Both the position numbers and the translations under genes were made by a program. Below, one piece after another: positions 16,403 to 26,274 of a stretch of 35,916 nucleotides of DNA; position 1 is the first letter of the stretch; every line of letters starts with the position of its first letter. Source of the DNA: a bacterium. Lineage in GTDB: Bacteria; Patescibacteriota; Minisyncoccia; UBA6257; UBA9933. The DNA lies in contig JAUYBE010000016.1 in NCBI GenBank assembly GCA_030693235.1, positions 1 through 35,916 of the forward strand, in the 5' to 3' direction. The notes beneath the pieces were generated by a model, which ran no database searches, was not told where the DNA came from, and saw nothing but the letters and a program-made list of their open reading frames with translations.

Positions 16403-16408
16403 GTTTCT

Positions 16409-16482
16409 TGGAGCGGGTAAGGGGAATCGAACCCCTTTCATCAGCTTGGAAAGCTGAGGTAATACCAGTATACGATACCCGC
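16409..16482 (-). tRNA. tRNA-Gly (anticodon TCC), CCA encoded
   Basis: Reverse complement GCGGGTA...TCAGCTTTCCAAGCTGA...GGGGTTCGATTCCCCTTACCCGCTCCA. Confidence 0.96.
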
Positions 16483-16524
16483 GTTTATTGCCTTATTACA
16501 TTTATAATGTTATTATAAATCCCG

Positions 16525-17127
16525 ATGATTGGCAATTTTTATTTTAAAATCCCTCGGCGAATCAGGCTTCTGATTATCTTTATAATCATAATTTTTACCG
16601 CTTATTTTATTCTGCGCTTTTTAAACGCCGAGCCGAGAAACATTCCGTCGGATTTTTTGGCCGCCCGGCAGGAAGCGTCTTTAATCGCCCAGGATATTGT
16701 TTTGCTCTCCAATGAATCAACCAATAGACTTAATGAAATTGCCCAATTCGACAAAGACCGTAAATACACTGAAGCGCTTATTTTAATTTCCCAAGAACTG
16801 GAACGAAACCGCGAAGCCAGGGAAAAAGCCATTAAACTTTCCGCTCAATTGGAAATAATGGCGAAAAATCTCGCGAAAATCTCGCCCGCTTCGGCCGGTC
16901 AAATTGCCTTGGAAGCAATCAGCTTGGAAACGGCTTTAATCAGCCGACTGATAACTTATAACGATTATTTAACCAAACTTTTGGAAGTATTGAGAGAAAA
17001 ATTTTTAGAAAAACATAACGGCGATCAAGTTTCCGAATTAATCTCTAAAATAAACGACGAAGCCAAAGCGATTAACGACTTAAACCAAAAATTCAACGAA
17101 GTAATGAAAGAGTTTGATTCGGAATAA
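16525..17127 (+). CDS. Membrane-anchored coiled-coil protein of unknown function
   Basis: N-terminal TM (LLIIFIIIIFTAYFILRFL) then helical charged sequence. Confidence 0.6.
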   Translation: MIGNFYFKIPRRIRLLIIFIIIIFTAYFILRFLNAEPRNIPSDFLAARQEASLIAQDIVLLSNESTNRLNEIAQFDKDRKYTEALILISQELERNREAREKAIKLSAQLEIMAKNLAKISPASAGQIALEAISLETALISRLITYNDYLTKLLEVLREKFLEKHNGDQVSELISKINDEAKAINDLNQKFNEVMKEFDSE

Positions 17128-17156
17128 TTAATTAAGGTTTTTATAAAAGATGGGTC

Positions 17157-18071
17157 TTATTTTATTTCCAAAAAACCGGTAAGTATTAATTTTATTGCCT
17201 CATTTTGAGTCAATCCCCTCATTCTTAAATAATTTAATTCGTCTTCAGAAATTTTTCCAATCGAAGCCTCGTGGGTTATTTGAGCGTTTTTGTTTTGACA
17301 AATTAACCGGGGAGTCAAAGAAATTTTTGAATCCTCATCTACCAATAAACCTTGGCAATCTAAATGTCCCCTGCTTTGAGCCACGGCTAAAATTTGAGAA
17401 TGGGCTGAAATATCGCTTTTTTTCCCTCCCACTAATCTTAATTTTATTATTCCTGAAGCGCCTTTTTCTCTTAAGACTAAGGTGTCTTGAATTTCCGCCT
17501 TGGTTTGAACGCCATTTACCGTTATTTTTACATCGCAGCTCGCGCCTTCAAAAAGATTTAAGAGCGTATTTATTTTAAGTTTTTTGGGCGTAAAAAGGTT
17601 TTTATAAGTATAATCTAATTTTGCATTCTTTTCTAAAATAAATTCGTAGTTTGACTCAACAATGTCTTTTTGATCCCAAGAATGGGAATGATTATATTTT
17701 AAAGCAGAGTCTTCTTTTAAAATAATTTTTCCTTGGGCTTTATGAATTCCGCATAAATTTTTCTTTAGAGAATTGCAGGCGCCCTGAAGCGAAATCTTCA
17801 AATTTTTTTCCACAATTAAAAGATTTTGAAGTTCTTGTTGAATCTTTTTTGTACCGATAGAAACACGAACAAAAAGAGGAAAATCAATCTGCTTCTTTAC
17901 CCAAATGAAACAACCTTCTTTTGGCTTGTCTAAAAAATATTTTTTAACCCACCCGAACTTTCCCCATGCTTCAGGGCTTGGCAAAATAACCACTCCCTTT
18001 TTCTCGGATATTTGCTTAATTATGTGATCAATCTGCCAGTAATTTACACTTTTTACATTTTTCATAACCAT
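17157..18071 (-). CDS. SufB/SufD-family Fe-S cluster assembly scaffold (short)
   Basis: SufBD-type beta-helix core (LKYNHSHSWDQKDIVESNYEF, ISAHSQILAVAQSRGHLDCQGLLVDEDSKISLTPRLICQNKNAQITHEASIGKISEDELNYLRMRGLTQNEAIKLI); adjacent to sufC. Confidence 0.88.
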   Translation of the reverse strand: MVMKNVKSVNYWQIDHIIKQISEKKGVVILPSPEAWGKFGWVKKYFLDKPKEGCFIWVKKQIDFPLFVRVSIGTKKIQQELQNLLIVEKNLKISLQGACNSLKKNLCGIHKAQGKIILKEDSALKYNHSHSWDQKDIVESNYEFILEKNAKLDYTYKNLFTPKKLKINTLLNLFEGASCDVKITVNGVQTKAEIQDTLVLREKGASGIIKLRLVGGKKSDISAHSQILAVAQSRGHLDCQGLLVDEDSKISLTPRLICQNKNAQITHEASIGKISEDELNYLRMRGLTQNEAIKLILTGFLEIK

Positions 18072-18768
18072 ATTTTTTAATAGTTCTTAGAACCTTTTTA
18101 TAATCTTTCTCCTTGCAAATAATTTTCCCGTTTAACATTACATTGGTAATTTTCGGCCTTAAAAATCGCAAAATAACTCCGGAATGAGTAATCAACAAGA
18201 CTGAAACGCCCTTGGCGACCAGCTCTTTTTTTATTATTTTCGCCACCTTCTCCAATCTTTTAATGTCTAATCCCGAATCAATCTCGTCAAAAATCGCTAA
18301 TTTCGGACCTAAAGACAAAATTTGTAAAAGTTCGGATATTTTTTTCTCCCCGCCCGAAAATTCCAAATTCAACTCTCTTTCCAAAAATCGGGGTTTTAAA
18401 TCCAATTTTTCGCTTTCAAATTTTACTTTTGAAATTTTCTCCAATAATTGAGAGAATTTTACTCCTTTTATGGCCGGTGGCGATTGCCAAGTTAAAGCGA
18501 TTCCCAGCTTTACTCTTTTTTCTGGAGAAATTTTGGTAATTTCCTTTTGCCCGAAAAAAATTCCTCCTTTAATTATTTTATACTTTGGATTTCCCGAAAT
18601 TACCTGCGCCAAAGTGCTCTTTCCGCTGGCATTCGGGCCTAAAAGCGCTTGAACTTCGCCGGGTCTTATTTGGAAATCAATGCCATTCAGTATTTTTTTC
18701 CCGTTTCCCGCCGCGTATAAGTTTTTTAATGTCAGTAATATTTTATCTGACATTGCAATATTCGACAT
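18028..18768 (-). CDS. sufC: Fe-S cluster assembly ATPase SufC
   Basis: ABC ATPase GPNASGKSTLAQVISGNPKYKI, LEFSGGEKKISELLQIL, AIFDEIDSGLDI typical of SufC. Confidence 0.92.
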   Translation of the reverse strand: MSNIAMSDKILLTLKNLYAAGNGKKILNGIDFQIRPGEVQALLGPNASGKSTLAQVISGNPKYKIIKGGIFFGQKEITKISPEKRVKLGIALTWQSPPAIKGVKFSQLLEKISKVKFESEKLDLKPRFLERELNLEFSGGEKKISELLQILSLGPKLAIFDEIDSGLDIKRLEKVAKIIKKELVAKGVSVLLITHSGVILRFLRPKITNVMLNGKIICKEKDYKKVLRTIKKYGYEKCKKCKLLAD

Positions 18769-19432
18769 AAGCCATTAATTCCAGCGCCAATTTTTTCAAC
18801 TCTTCGTCGGAATATGAAACTTCTTTCATAAGACTTGAATCGTTCAGTTTTGTGGGAATGAATTTTTGTAAAAAATAATTTTTCGCGCCTTTTATCGTTT
18901 TCGCGATTTTTCTCAAATCGTCTTCGCTTGTGAGGCATTTTACAATAGTAGTCCGAAACTCATAATCTATGCCTGAATTCATTATTAATTCTATGCTTTT
19001 TTTTAATTTTTCAACCGGCGCCTGCCAACCCATAATCTTTGAATAATCTTCAAGCGGGGTCTTAATGTCCATAGCGAGATAATCAGCCAATTTTTCGTTG
19101 ATGATTTTTTCAAGAACTTCCGGCCGGCTTCCATTACTGTCCAATTTCACTAAAAACCCCATATTTTTAATTTTTTTCATCACCTCAATCAGATCCGGAT
19201 GTTGAGTTGGCTCTCCGCCGGTAATACTTACGGCATCAAGTTTATCGCGACGGCTCTTAAGAAAATCATAAATTTGAGAAAGCGGGATTTCCGGAGCGTA
19301 TTTTTCCGGAATGACAAGTTCCGGATTATGACAATATCGACAACGGAAGTTACAACCGCGAGTAAAAATAACAGCGCAGGTTTTCTCCGGATAATCAATC
19401 AAAGAAAATTTTTGGATTCCTCCGATAATCAT
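18743..19432 (-). CDS. nrdG: Anaerobic RNR-activating radical SAM protein
   Basis: FTRGCNFRCRYCHNPELV (CxxxCxxC), SITGGEPTQHPDL; directly downstream of nrdD. Confidence 0.92.
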   Translation of the reverse strand: MIIGGIQKFSLIDYPEKTCAVIFTRGCNFRCRYCHNPELVIPEKYAPEIPLSQIYDFLKSRRDKLDAVSITGGEPTQHPDLIEVMKKIKNMGFLVKLDSNGSRPEVLEKIINEKLADYLAMDIKTPLEDYSKIMGWQAPVEKLKKSIELIMNSGIDYEFRTTIVKCLTSEDDLRKIAKTIKGAKNYFLQKFIPTKLNDSSLMKEVSYSDEELKKLALELMAYVEYCNVR

Positions 19433-19434
19433 AT

Positions 19435-21525
19435 TTATTCCTCATTTTTATAAGTTTTCCGCACATTAAATTCGGCCATCTTACCGTCATTCCACTGATT
19501 TATGGGACGTAAATAACCGACAATTCTTGAATAAATTTCGCAGGTACTGTGGCATTCGCCGCAAACAGGAACTTCTCCGGAGATATATCCATGATTCGGA
19601 CAAACACTAAATGTCGGGGTTAAAGTAAAATAAGGCAGTCGGTAACTCTCGCATATTTTTTTAACCAAGTTTTTAACAGACGTTCCGTCTTTAATTCTTT
19701 CTCCGAGAAAAATGTGCGCAACGGTGCCGCCGGTATATTTTGTCTGTAAATCGTCTTGTAATTCCAGCGCCTCAAAAATGTCGTCGGTAAAATTAACCGG
19801 CAAGTGCGTTGAATTGGTGTAAAAAGGACTTTTCGCTTCTTTGCCTTTGCCATTGGCAAAAATAGCGTTTTCATATTTTTTTTGGTCCAATAAAGCCAAA
19901 CGGAATGAAGCTCCTTCCGCGGGTGTCGCTTCCAGATTATAATTATTTCCGGTTTCTGCTTGAAAAGAGGTAAGCGTTTCTCTCATAAAATCAAGGGTGT
20001 CTTTCGCAAATTTTTGCCCCCGGGGCGAAGCGATATTTTTTCCATATAAATTTTGCGCCGCTTCGTTCATTCCTACAAGACCGATAGTGGAAAAATGATT
20101 TTTCCAATAACTGCCATAGTGGCTTTTTATATTTCTCAAATAATATTTGGTGTATGGGTATAAATTGCCTTCTGTAAATTTTTCCAACACTTTTCTTTTT
20201 ATCTCCAAGCTATTCTTGGCCAGAATCATTAATTCTTTAAGTTTTTTAAAAAAATCTTTTTTATTTTTTGCGGTATGGCCGATACGAGGCAAATTAATAG
20301 TTACCACCCCGACCGAGCCTGTCAACGGGTTTGCGCCAAATAAACCGCCGCCGCGTTTTTCCAGCTGCCTATTGTCAATTCTTAGACGGCAACACATTGA
20401 ACGAGCGTCTTCCGGTTTCATCTCGGAATTGATAAAATTCGAAAAATAAGGCAAGCCGTATTTTCCGGTCACTTCCCATAACAGTTTACTGGTATCACTA
20501 TTCCAATCGAAATCTTTTGTAATATTGCACGTCGGAATCGGGAATGTAAAAACGCGGCCGCTTGCGTCTCCTTCCGACATTACCTCTAAAAACGCTTTGT
20601 TAAACATATCCATTTCTTTTTGAAATTCTTGATATGTTTCACGCTGCGGCTTACCGCCAATAATAACCGCCTGTTTTGCGTAATGATTGGGCGCTGTCAA
20701 ATCCAACGTAATATTTGTGAACGGCGTCTGGAAACCTACGCGCGTGGGCACATTAATATTAAAAAGAAATTCTTGAAGCGCTTGCTTTACTCCCTTATAT
20801 GTTAAGTTGTCGTATCTGATAAAAGGAGAAAGCAGAGTGTCAAAATTGCTGAATGCCTGCGCGCCAGCCGCCTCGCCCTGAAGCGTGTAGAAAAAATTAA
20901 CAACTTGTCCGAGGGCCGACCTGAAATGCTTTGACGGTTTGCTTGATATTTTCCCTTCAACCCCGGTAAAACCCTTCATTAATAAATCAAAAAGATCCCA
21001 TCCGACACAATAAACTGAAAGAATATTTAAATCATGAAGATGGAAATCCCCGCTCATATGAGCGATTCTGATATTTTCGGGATAAATTTTATTCAACCAG
21101 TAATTTTTACTTATCTCGCTGGAAATATAATTATTCAATCCCTGCAGAGAATAAGACATATTGCTGTTTTCTTTTACCTGCCAGTCTGATTTGTTCAAAT
21201 ATTGTTCTACTAAACTATTATTGGCGGAGCTTGTAATATCTCTAATTAGCTTGTGTTGTTCTCGATATAAAATATAAGCCTTGGCTGTTTTCTTATATTT
21301 TGAACGCAATAAAACATCTTCCACAATATCTTGAATTTGCTCGACCAGAGGAATCGCGTCTTTAATGATTTTTTCCGCGCAAATTAAAACTTTCTTTGTC
21401 AGTTTATTTGCCGCTTTAGAATCAAATTCTCCTGTCGCTTTTCCGGCTTTAGCAATCGCAATAGATATTCTTTTCTCATCGAAAGAAACAATTTGCTCGT
21501 TGCGTTTTTTGATTTGTGAGAACAT
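19435..21525 (-). CDS. nrdD: Anaerobic (class III) ribonucleoside-triphosphate reductase
   Basis: N-terminal ATP-cone, SVYCVGWDLFDLLMKGF, cysteine cluster CPNHGYISGEVPVCGECHSTCE, C-terminal RIVGYLRPINQWNDGK glycyl-radical region. Confidence 0.95.
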   Translation of the reverse strand: MFSQIKKRNEQIVSFDEKRISIAIAKAGKATGEFDSKAANKLTKKVLICAEKIIKDAIPLVEQIQDIVEDVLLRSKYKKTAKAYILYREQHKLIRDITSSANNSLVEQYLNKSDWQVKENSNMSYSLQGLNNYISSEISKNYWLNKIYPENIRIAHMSGDFHLHDLNILSVYCVGWDLFDLLMKGFTGVEGKISSKPSKHFRSALGQVVNFFYTLQGEAAGAQAFSNFDTLLSPFIRYDNLTYKGVKQALQEFLFNINVPTRVGFQTPFTNITLDLTAPNHYAKQAVIIGGKPQRETYQEFQKEMDMFNKAFLEVMSEGDASGRVFTFPIPTCNITKDFDWNSDTSKLLWEVTGKYGLPYFSNFINSEMKPEDARSMCCRLRIDNRQLEKRGGGLFGANPLTGSVGVVTINLPRIGHTAKNKKDFFKKLKELMILAKNSLEIKRKVLEKFTEGNLYPYTKYYLRNIKSHYGSYWKNHFSTIGLVGMNEAAQNLYGKNIASPRGQKFAKDTLDFMRETLTSFQAETGNNYNLEATPAEGASFRLALLDQKKYENAIFANGKGKEAKSPFYTNSTHLPVNFTDDIFEALELQDDLQTKYTGGTVAHIFLGERIKDGTSVKNLVKKICESYRLPYFTLTPTFSVCPNHGYISGEVPVCGECHSTCEIYSRIVGYLRPINQWNDGKMAEFNVRKTYKNEE

Positions 21526-21566
21526 AATATTTCTCCTTTAATTAATAAATAAAAAATTTGCTGAAA

Positions 21567-21705
21567 GCGCCAAGAATCAATTCAATCTTGAGGCTTGGCG
21601 CGAGCCGAAAGCGGACCTATTAGAGATAATTGCACGGGATCGGACTTTAACCGTTACGCGATAGCGAGGGAATTACACCCTGCTTCACCGTACAAACCGC
21701 TATTA
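21567..21705 (-). promoter_or_regulatory. Cobalamin (class II/AdoCbl-variant-like) riboswitch with downstream P13/terminator-like stem
   Basis: P1 AGCGG/CCGCT (21697-21701/21610-21614), GTACGG/CCGTGC, L5 hairpin AGGGTGTAATTCCCT, CGGTTAAAGTCCG; downstream GCGCCAAG...CTTGGCGC with loop GAATT complementary to L5 AATTC. Confidence 0.72.
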
Positions 21706-21759
21706 AGTTTTACACACTCATATTAACACATATAAAAACTTTTTGAAAAAAGTTTAAGT

Positions 21760-21833
21760 TGGTCGGAGAGCCGGGAATCGAACCCGGTCTATCTGCTCCC
21801 AAAGCAGACGTACTGCCAGTATACTACTCTCCG
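21760..21833 (-). tRNA. tRNA-Pro (anticodon TGG), CCA encoded
   Basis: Reverse complement CGGAGAGTAGTATACTGGCAGTACGTCTGCTTTGGGAGCAGATAGACCGGGTTCGATTCCCGGCTCTCCGACCA. Confidence 0.96.
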
Positions 21834-21860
21834 GTAAATTTATTATATTTCAGAATTGAT

Positions 21861-22763
21861 TTATTTGGAAGAACTGCGAAAAAGCAGGAGCGTGCTGGCG
21901 ACGAAAATTGAGGAATAAGTGCCGACAGTTGTGCCGATCAAGATAGTCAAAATAAAATACTTCAAAGTGACGGGCCCAAAGAAAAACAAAGCCAAAAGCA
22001 CCAAAATAAGAGTCAAAGAAGTGTTAATTGAACGGACGAAAGTTTGATTAACGCTGTTATTAATAATAGCAGGCAAATCCAAACGGTTCTTTTGAAGTAA
22101 AAGGTTTTCCCGAATCCGGTCAAAAACCACGATAGTATCATGAATGGAAAATCCCATTACCACCAATAACGCCACCACGAAATTGGTGTCAATTTCTATT
22201 CCTAATCGCCTACCCAAAACCGCCAAAAGTCCTGCCGGAATTATGACGTCGTGGAAAAGAGTGATTAAAGTAATAATTCCGTATTTCCAAGACTTAATCG
22301 GGTAGGAAACTTTTCTGAAAGCGAAAGCGATGTATAAAGAAATCCCAAGCATCACCATAATAATCGCCCAAACAGCCTTTCGTTTTAATTCCTTGCCGAT
22401 GGTCGGGCCGATACCTTCAAAACGCAATTCTTCAACCTCGCCGAATTTATTTTTTAGCGCCGATAAATAATTTTGATGCTGTTCTTCTGAAATATGGCCA
22501 AATCGAATAAGAAAACTTTGATTCTCGCCGGGAAAAACTATCACATTTTTTACCCCTAAATCAGTTTCAAAAAACTTCTTAATTTCTTCTGCGTTGGTCT
22601 GCGTTGAGTCTGCGTTAGTCCGCGTTATGGCAATTTGCCATAAAGTGCCGCCGCTAAAATCAATGCCGGGCTGAAAACCAAAAACCGCGATGGCGATAAT
22701 GCTCGCCAATACTAAAATTCCGGAAATTGATAAAAATATTTTACGATATTTTATGATGTTCAT
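21861..22763 (-). CDS. secF: Protein translocase subunit SecF
   Basis: FQPGIDFSGGTLWQI, FHDVIIPAGLLAVLGRRLGIEIDTNFVVALLVVMGFSIHDTIVVFDRIREN. Confidence 0.96.
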   Translation of the reverse strand: MNIIKYRKIFLSISGILVLASIIAIAVFGFQPGIDFSGGTLWQIAITRTNADSTQTNAEEIKKFFETDLGVKNVIVFPGENQSFLIRFGHISEEQHQNYLSALKNKFGEVEELRFEGIGPTIGKELKRKAVWAIIMVMLGISLYIAFAFRKVSYPIKSWKYGIITLITLFHDVIIPAGLLAVLGRRLGIEIDTNFVVALLVVMGFSIHDTIVVFDRIRENLLLQKNRLDLPAIINNSVNQTFVRSINTSLTLILVLLALFFFGPVTLKYFILTILIGTTVGTYSSIFVASTLLLFRSSSK

Positions 22764-23980
22764 TTTATAAATACTCTCAACATTGTTCTTGTGATAGTTA
22801 TCGCGCTAAACATTGAAACTAAAACTCCAATCAGCAACGCCAAGGCGAAACCTTTTATAAAACTGGTGGTGAAATAATAAAGAATAACGGAAGTAATGAT
22901 AGTGGAAATATTGGAATCGCGGATTGACGGCCAAGCGCGGCGGAAACCTTCTTCAATAGCCGCCGTTTTTAACAATCCCTTTTTAATTTCTTCTTTTGTT
23001 CTTTCAAAAATCAGAATATTGGCGTCAACCGCCATCCCGATTGAAAGAATGAATCCCGCGATGCCGGCTAAAGTCATCGTAATCCCCAATTTAAATATCC
23101 CTGCCACCAAAACCGTATAAATGAGCAAAGCCAACGAAGCAAAAATTCCAAAACCGCGGTAATAACCGAGCATAAAAAGAATGATCGCCAATATCCCCAA
23201 AACGCCGGCATAAAGGGCTTTTTTAAGCGATTCCTGGCCCAAACTGGCGCCAATCATCTGCTGGCTTACCAAATTTATCGGCGCCGGCAAAGCGCCGGCG
23301 TTAAACCTTGAAGCCATTTGCTTGACTTCATCAACTGTAAATTTGCCGGTTATTCTCGCCTGACCGCCGGAAATTTTTTCCTGAACCGTGGCGCAGTCAG
23401 CCGGCTGATAATCAATAAAAGTGCAAAGTTGTTTGCCAATATTTCTGGCTGTAATTTCCTCAAAAATTTTAGCGCCTTCATCATTGAATTCCAAACTCAA
23501 AGACGGAACGCCTATGGTCTGGTCGAAATCAAGTTGGGCTGATTTAAGATAGCGGCCGGTTAAATTAGTCTGAAGAAATTGAGCGGAATCTCCTTCGCCA
23601 ACTATTTCTCTAAATTCCAAAAACGGCGTCTCGCCGATCTGGCTGATGGCGGCTGAAATGTCTTTTATTCCGGCGAGTTCAACTATTAAACGATAAGAAT
23701 CGCCTTCTTTCGCCGAAACAACTTGCGGCTCGCTGACGCCGAATAAATTAACGCGGCGTTCAATAACATCGCGCAAACCGGCCATCACCGAATCACGCTC
23801 ATCCGCGTCCACTTGGCTCATATCAACTTCGTAAACCAAATGCGTGCCGCCAACCAAATCTAATCCTAACCGCCATGGCAGATATTTAGCGCCTAAACCA
23901 AAGGGGTAAACAAAAACCCCGGCAACAATTGCCATAATAATAATTAAAATCAATAAAATTATTGAATTCTTTTTGCTCAT
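22760..23980 (-). CDS. secD: Protein translocase subunit SecD
   Basis: LGLDLVGGTHLVYEVD, IERRVNLFGVSEP, GIAGFILSIGMAVDANILIFERTKEE. Confidence 0.96.
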   Translation of the reverse strand: MSKKNSIILLILIIIMAIVAGVFVYPFGLGAKYLPWRLGLDLVGGTHLVYEVDMSQVDADERDSVMAGLRDVIERRVNLFGVSEPQVVSAKEGDSYRLIVELAGIKDISAAISQIGETPFLEFREIVGEGDSAQFLQTNLTGRYLKSAQLDFDQTIGVPSLSLEFNDEGAKIFEEITARNIGKQLCTFIDYQPADCATVQEKISGGQARITGKFTVDEVKQMASRFNAGALPAPINLVSQQMIGASLGQESLKKALYAGVLGILAIILFMLGYYRGFGIFASLALLIYTVLVAGIFKLGITMTLAGIAGFILSIGMAVDANILIFERTKEEIKKGLLKTAAIEEGFRRAWPSIRDSNISTIITSVILYYFTTSFIKGFALALLIGVLVSMFSAITITRTMLRVFIK

Positions 23981-23982
23981 AT

Positions 23983-26271
23983 TTAAATTTCACAAACTCC
24001 CGAGACGCAAGCCAATTCTTTGGCGCCCTGAGTTTCATCTTCCCCTTCGTAAGCGATAATTTGAGAAAAATCAATTTCCGGAAAAGCCGCTACCATCTCA
24101 TTATATTTTTTTTCATCAATTTCCTCATAAGGAGCAAGTTTATAAACATGATCTTCATCCTCGCGCGGCAAAAAAGACAATCCTCCGACAATATCCCAAT
24201 TCTCATAAACCCAATTGCCAATCTTAACCCATTCGTCTTTGCCGACCGAAATCGTCACCGAAGGATTATGTTCCGTGTAATTCTCTTTCACTAATTTCCA
24301 ATATTCCAACTGTTCAATAGCGCTCATATTATTTCGGAAAATTGAGCCGGCCGGCGCTTTGACAGGAAACTCTAAAACATAAGTTGAAGCCGAATCCATA
24401 CTTTGACCCACTTCAGGATAATAAGAAATCCGCTGTTCTTTAAGCATTTGAAATAAACTGTCGCTGGCCGCAATCCGAACCCGCCTAATGTAATAACGAC
24501 TGTGCCGAGGATGCATACCCGAAGAAGCGTCCACTAATTGGGATACTGTTCCCGATGGTTTTACACAGGTAATGGCGGCTGAAGGATTAATGTTAAATCT
24601 TTCGGCGTAAATTTTATTAATTTCAATGGCTTTTTCTTTTAACTTGCGAAAAATTTCCGCGTTTCTCAATATTTGACAATCCCATTGTCCGGTAATTGAA
24701 ACTCCCAAAAGCCGTTCTTCTTCGCAATTTTTTTTCCATTCTTCGGAAAGATAATTGAAATCGGTAAATGTTGACTGGTAAGTGCCCAAAATAGCGGCAA
24801 TTCTGATTTTTCCCAAAAGACTTTCTTCAGTATCTTCTGGTCTGGCGACAACTTCTGTTAAATTGCAGAATTCTTTTGATTTTAAATAAATTTCGCCGCA
24901 AGGATTGACGCCGACCGTGGCTGCCTCTTTTTCTAAAATTTTCCAGCGCCGCTCCGGAACCTGATATTTTAAACCCGCCCGATTAAAAATTCCCCGCTCG
25001 CCCGCGCCGCTCCTAATAAGAGTCAGCCATTCTTCTAAAAACTGATCGGCCGTTGGTTTTTCATCGTAAGCAACGGAATTATTAGCTAAACTCCGTTGAG
25101 GTTCCGTTAAATAAAACTGGCCCATTTTTGCCATTCTCATCGTTTCATCATCCAAGTCGGATAAAGAAATCAAAGCGCTTCTGCGAACGCCGCCCATTAC
25201 CACCACCTCGCCGATTTTACAAATAATATCATGAACATCTATCGGCCGAAGGCGCTTTCCCTGGCGGGCTAAAATTTTCCGATGGGAAAATGCCAGAAGA
25301 TTTTTCAATGGCTCGGGACCGGAGGCTTTGCCGCCCATTGTTTTTAAATTACTTCCCATCGGCCTGATTTTTGAAAAATCAAAATCAATGTCTTCTCCGT
25401 CAAACCAAGCGGTCAATCCGACAGTCAAAGCGTTTCCCCATCCTTCTTTGCTATCTTCAGTTATATGGATAGGCAACAACTTCCCAGTTTGTTTTTGAAT
25501 TTGAGGAAACAGCTGAGTTGTCTGATGTTCAACGGAAAATCCGACGCCGGCTCCATTCATTAAAAGAAACATAATTTCGGCAAAATCTGTGATTTTCGCC
25601 GGAGCGATATAAGAACAATTATAGGCGCAAACATTACTTTTCTTAGCGGCCTTGCCGGCGCCCCACAATAAACGCATCGAAGGCATCACTTTTTGGGCCA
25701 AAATAGCCTCTTTTATTTCTTGATACTCAACATCCGCCAGTTTTCCGCCAAGATTCTCTTTCATAAAATCAATATAGCGGTCAATTGTTTCAATCCAGGT
25801 TTCGCGCCGATTTTCTTCTTCAATCCAGCGAGAATAAGTGCGATAATAAATGAATTCTCCCAAAGGATTCCGAAAATATTTTTTGCTTTCCTCAACTAAT
25901 TTTTTTATTTTTTCCGGGACTTCTTTGCGCTCAACCCGAATTTCAGCCATCTTCTGCCGATAAAGAATATAGGCTTTGGCGGTCTTGGCGTAATCCAATA
26001 AAATCAAAGATTCTTCCGCAACATCCTGAATTTCTTCAATCCCCAAAATATAATCCTGAGGATACTTTTTCTTTAAGACGATGAGTGTTTGATCAGAAAC
26101 GCGAATGGCGTCTTCTTCGTTGCCTTCGCCGGTCACCGCCATTGCTTTCATAATGGCGCGGGTAATAAAAGATTGGTCAAAAAACATCAATCGACCGTCG
26201 CGTTTCCTGACAGTTTTAAAATAATCATTTATCAAAGTCTGTTTATTGTTTTGTGTTTGAATTTCAGCCAT
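23983..26271 (-). CDS. nrdJ: Adenosylcobalamin-dependent (class II) ribonucleotide reductase, monomeric-like
   Basis: ATP-cone; MPSMRLLWGAG, NCSYIAPAKITDFAEIMFLLMNGAGVGFSVE, GVNPCGEIYLKSKEFCNLTEV, KPSGTVSQLVDASSGMHPRHSRYYIRRVR; C-terminal CVSGVCEI. Confidence 0.9.
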   Translation of the reverse strand: MAEIQTQNNKQTLINDYFKTVRKRDGRLMFFDQSFITRAIMKAMAVTGEGNEEDAIRVSDQTLIVLKKKYPQDYILGIEEIQDVAEESLILLDYAKTAKAYILYRQKMAEIRVERKEVPEKIKKLVEESKKYFRNPLGEFIYYRTYSRWIEEENRRETWIETIDRYIDFMKENLGGKLADVEYQEIKEAILAQKVMPSMRLLWGAGKAAKKSNVCAYNCSYIAPAKITDFAEIMFLLMNGAGVGFSVEHQTTQLFPQIQKQTGKLLPIHITEDSKEGWGNALTVGLTAWFDGEDIDFDFSKIRPMGSNLKTMGGKASGPEPLKNLLAFSHRKILARQGKRLRPIDVHDIICKIGEVVVMGGVRRSALISLSDLDDETMRMAKMGQFYLTEPQRSLANNSVAYDEKPTADQFLEEWLTLIRSGAGERGIFNRAGLKYQVPERRWKILEKEAATVGVNPCGEIYLKSKEFCNLTEVVARPEDTEESLLGKIRIAAILGTYQSTFTDFNYLSEEWKKNCEEERLLGVSITGQWDCQILRNAEIFRKLKEKAIEINKIYAERFNINPSAAITCVKPSGTVSQLVDASSGMHPRHSRYYIRRVRIAASDSLFQMLKEQRISYYPEVGQSMDSASTYVLEFPVKAPAGSIFRNNMSAIEQLEYWKLVKENYTEHNPSVTISVGKDEWVKIGNWVYENWDIVGGLSFLPREDEDHVYKLAPYEEIDEKKYNEMVAAFPEIDFSQIIAYEGEDETQGAKELACVSGVCEI

Positions 26272-26274
26272 TTT

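Noticed and set aside
21567-21705. FMN riboswitch (because of AGGGTG-AATTCCC)
   Set aside because: Other RFN boxes are missing and the CGGTTA..GTCCG plus L5-L13 complementarity fits a short cobalamin class better.
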